This document shows positions 62,281-64,000 of a DNA stretch of 64,000 bases, piece by piece (positions within the stretch are counted from its first letter, which is position 1; each line of letters begins with the position of its first letter). The stretch lies in NCBI RefSeq assembly GCF_003386205.1, contig NZ_QRDY01000019.1, forward strand, positions 42,035 through 106,034, in the 5' to 3' direction. Position numbers and translations under genes: made by a program. The DNA is from Cohnella lupini. Its GTDB lineage: Bacteria > Bacillota > Bacilli > Paenibacillales > Paenibacillaceae. Under the pieces are notes generated by a model. The model was given only the letters and a program-made list of their open reading frames with translations, did not search any database and was not told the origin of the DNA.

Positions 62281-63758
62281 AATATCGCTCTTTTCGCATC
62301 ATCCATCATGACTTGACGCGCGACTTTACCGCTGTTTGTATAAATAAATTGTTCCACTGAGAGGAGTTCTTTGGGTGTCTTATAACTAGCTAGATGCTCC
62401 ATGCAATATTTCTTGACTTCATCTAAGGTCAATCGCCGTTCATCGCGCCATTGAATAATGGCCGTTACTTGCTCGCCCCAGCGATCATGAGGCATACCGA
62501 AAACCATGACCTCCCGAACATCCGGAATGCGCTGCAATACAGATTCTACTTCCTCCGGGAAGACTTTCAAGCCGCCCGTTTTGATCATATTTTGTGAACG
62601 GCCTACCAGATAAAGATAATCGTCGCTATCGATATACATGTAGTCTCCCGTCCTCAGCCAACCATCCCGAAAAACTCCCTCCGTCTCTTCGGGTGATTGA
62701 TAGTAGCCATTGAAAACCATATCGCTCCGAACATAAAGCTGACCGATCGTACCCCTAGGCACCTCCTGGAAATTTTCATCGCGAATCGAAATGTCCACTC
62801 CGTCGAACTGTCTTCCCAGTGAATCGGACTTTTCTTCCCCATTAACATCCCTATAACTGATATAGCTCGCTTCGGAAGAACCGTAATATTCATAAAGATT
62901 AATCCCGTTAAATATCTGTCGGCACCTTTGCTTCGACTGGTTGCTCCAAGTTCCGCCTGAACTGATTAATGCTTGAATGGAAGTTGTTCCGGGATCTGTT
63001 AATTGCAATAACGAATCAATCATGGTGGGAACCACGAATAAAATCATATCCGGTACCGCGGAGCACAACTTAAGTACTTCGGCAGCATCAAACTCCTGCA
63101 GGATATGAAAGGTTGCACCGTTGTATAGGGTCTGTAACAGCGCAAATAACGATAAAGAATGAACTAAAGGCCCTGGAGCCAATACATGCTCCATCTTATC
63201 CAAATGGAAAGCAGCATTTGTTGCCTCAAAACTTCGAATCCAGGAATTATGCGACCGTATATACCCTTTCGGAATTCCCGTTGTCCCAGATGTAAAGCCT
63301 ACAAATAAGGCTATATTGGTTATTTCGACGAGCACGTCGGACTTACAAGAGGATAGCCACCGATCATAGCTGCCAGTCTCTTCATCGGAGAAGGTCAACT
63401 GCTGGATGTGGCTATGTTCACCCGATATGATTTCGGCAAGTTCTTGTTCTAAGAAAATCATGCTTGGCTGACATTGTCGGATTACTCTGTTCACTTCAGT
63501 CGGATTCCATATGGGATCTAGCAGAACGGGCACATACCCTGCATAAATAGCACCGATAAACACTTCGACGAACTCTATTCGATTACTGGATAGAATGGCT
63601 ATCTTATCGGAGTCGGAGCGGCATTTCTGGAATCCAGTGGCGATCCTCTTGACCCGCTCAATGAGTTGGGAATATGTATGTTGCCTCTGTCCGTGCGAAA
63701 TAGCGACTCGGTCCGGTTCCTGCGATACACGGTTTAGTATAGTCAATGCCAGATTCAT
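62277..63758 (-). CDS. Acyl-CoA ligase (AMP-forming)
   Basis: The 493-residue ANL enzyme has FVGFTSGTTGIPKGYIRSHN (A3), YEYYGSSEASYISY (A5), WLRTGDYMYIDSD (A7), GGLKVFPEEVE (A8) and the terminal lysine motif NSGKVARQ. It is the first gene of the operon and should feed a free carboxylic acid into the CoA-linked pathway. Substrate unknown. The upstream 63759-63957 shows no gene. Confidence 0.88.
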   Translation of the reverse strand: MNLALTILNRVSQEPDRVAISHGQRQHTYSQLIERVKRIATGFQKCRSDSDKIAILSSNRIEFVEVFIGAIYAGYVPVLLDPIWNPTEVNRVIRQCQPSMIFLEQELAEIISGEHSHIQQLTFSDEETGSYDRWLSSCKSDVLVEITNIALFVGFTSGTTGIPKGYIRSHNSWIRSFEATNAAFHLDKMEHVLAPGPLVHSLSLFALLQTLYNGATFHILQEFDAAEVLKLCSAVPDMILFVVPTMIDSLLQLTDPGTTSIQALISSGGTWSNQSKQRCRQIFNGINLYEYYGSSEASYISYRDVNGEEKSDSLGRQFDGVDISIRDENFQEVPRGTIGQLYVRSDMVFNGYYQSPEETEGVFRDGWLRTGDYMYIDSDDYLYLVGRSQNMIKTGGLKVFPEEVESVLQRIPDVREVMVFGMPHDRWGEQVTAIIQWRDERRLTLDEVKKYCMEHLASYKTPKELLSVEQFIYTNSGKVARQVMMDDAKRAIL

Positions 63759-63957
63759 TTTCAGTCACACCTTAATAAGGATTGTTTGTTGCGGAAGCCC
63801 ACCCACTAATGTTTTGAATTATAAGTCGGCGATCCTGAATTGTAAACCAAAATAATATTATAGGTTAACATTTAGGCGCGCAAGAAAAAAGCCGCTGGAT
63901 ATCCCGAGGCCACTGAAGAACTAACTGTTTTAATTTAAGCCTTAAGATGAGCGAAGA

Positions 63958-64000
63958 AAAAGACGACTTCTACTCCCTAAAATTGGGATATAAGTCGTCT
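63958..64000. terminator. Hairpin at the right edge, probably a terminator
   Basis: AGACGACTT, TCCC, GGGAT and AAGTCGTCT form a stem with an internal asymmetry that reaches the window edge, preceded by AAAAAG. The poly-T part on the plus strand, if any, lies outside. Confidence 0.55.

Overview
The window looks like chromosomal DNA from a spore-former of the Paenibacillaceae (Paenibacillus/Cohnella type). The basis is several copper-amine-oxidase-N-type 'stalk' proteins, S-layer homology (SLH) domains, a cohesin/dockerin pair, strong AGGAGG-type ribosome binding sites, frequent TTG/GTG starts and intermediate base composition. This is inference from gene content; no rRNA or tRNA gene was seen. 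Most genes lie on the minus strand in short operons.

Region by region: (1) 1-1157: the start of a Met/Asp-rich stalk protein and a 5'-truncated RibD/DHFR-like pseudogene. (2) 1169-7170: a Dlt-like surface acylation cassette (transglutaminase-like protein, AMP ligase, carrier protein, MBOAT acyltransferase, SGNH-like protein, lipoprotein). (3) 7399-12693: a racemase and three more stalk proteins. (4) 12975-17408: a sugar ABC importer without an ATPase and a divergent ArsR-type regulator, with a visible promoter, cre-like box and dyad. (5) 17487-23012: a cohesin-SLH anchor protein and a dockerin-tailed protein with two tandem esterase modules. Upstream lies a decayed copy of the importer/regulator control region whose promoter, cre-like box and dyad are still intact. 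(6) 23194-31169: a protein-kinase-like protein, a LiaRS-like two-component pair, a membrane protein, a PepV-like dipeptidase, an aldo/keto reductase and a RibD-like reductase. (7) 31326-38065: a peptide secretion locus with a double-glycine precursor, a rotamase-like protein, an exporter with two CNB domains and a C39 peptidase, and a MalT-like regulator. (8) 38137-44517: a UvrA-family protein with a nucleotidyltransferase, then small genes. (9) 44732-53671: an operon with a 2'-5' RNA ligase/cyclic phosphodiesterase-like protein, two UshA-like phosphoesterases, a complete ABC importer and a HAD phosphatase, suggesting uptake and dephosphorylation of a phosphorylated solute. (10) 54202-58504: an SRPBCC protein, an SLH-alpha/beta-hydrolase, a TetR regulator and an MFS exporter. 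(11) 58630-63758: a CoA-linked operon (CoA ligase, thiolase, two hot-dog hydratase subunits, SDR, FabK/NMO-like flavoprotein).

The best candidates for undescribed biology are the peptide secretion locus (31326-38065), the extended Dlt-like cassette, the cohesin/dockerin pair under a captured promoter, and the phosphoester salvage operon. No CRISPR array, prophage, insertion sequence or replication origin was recognised.
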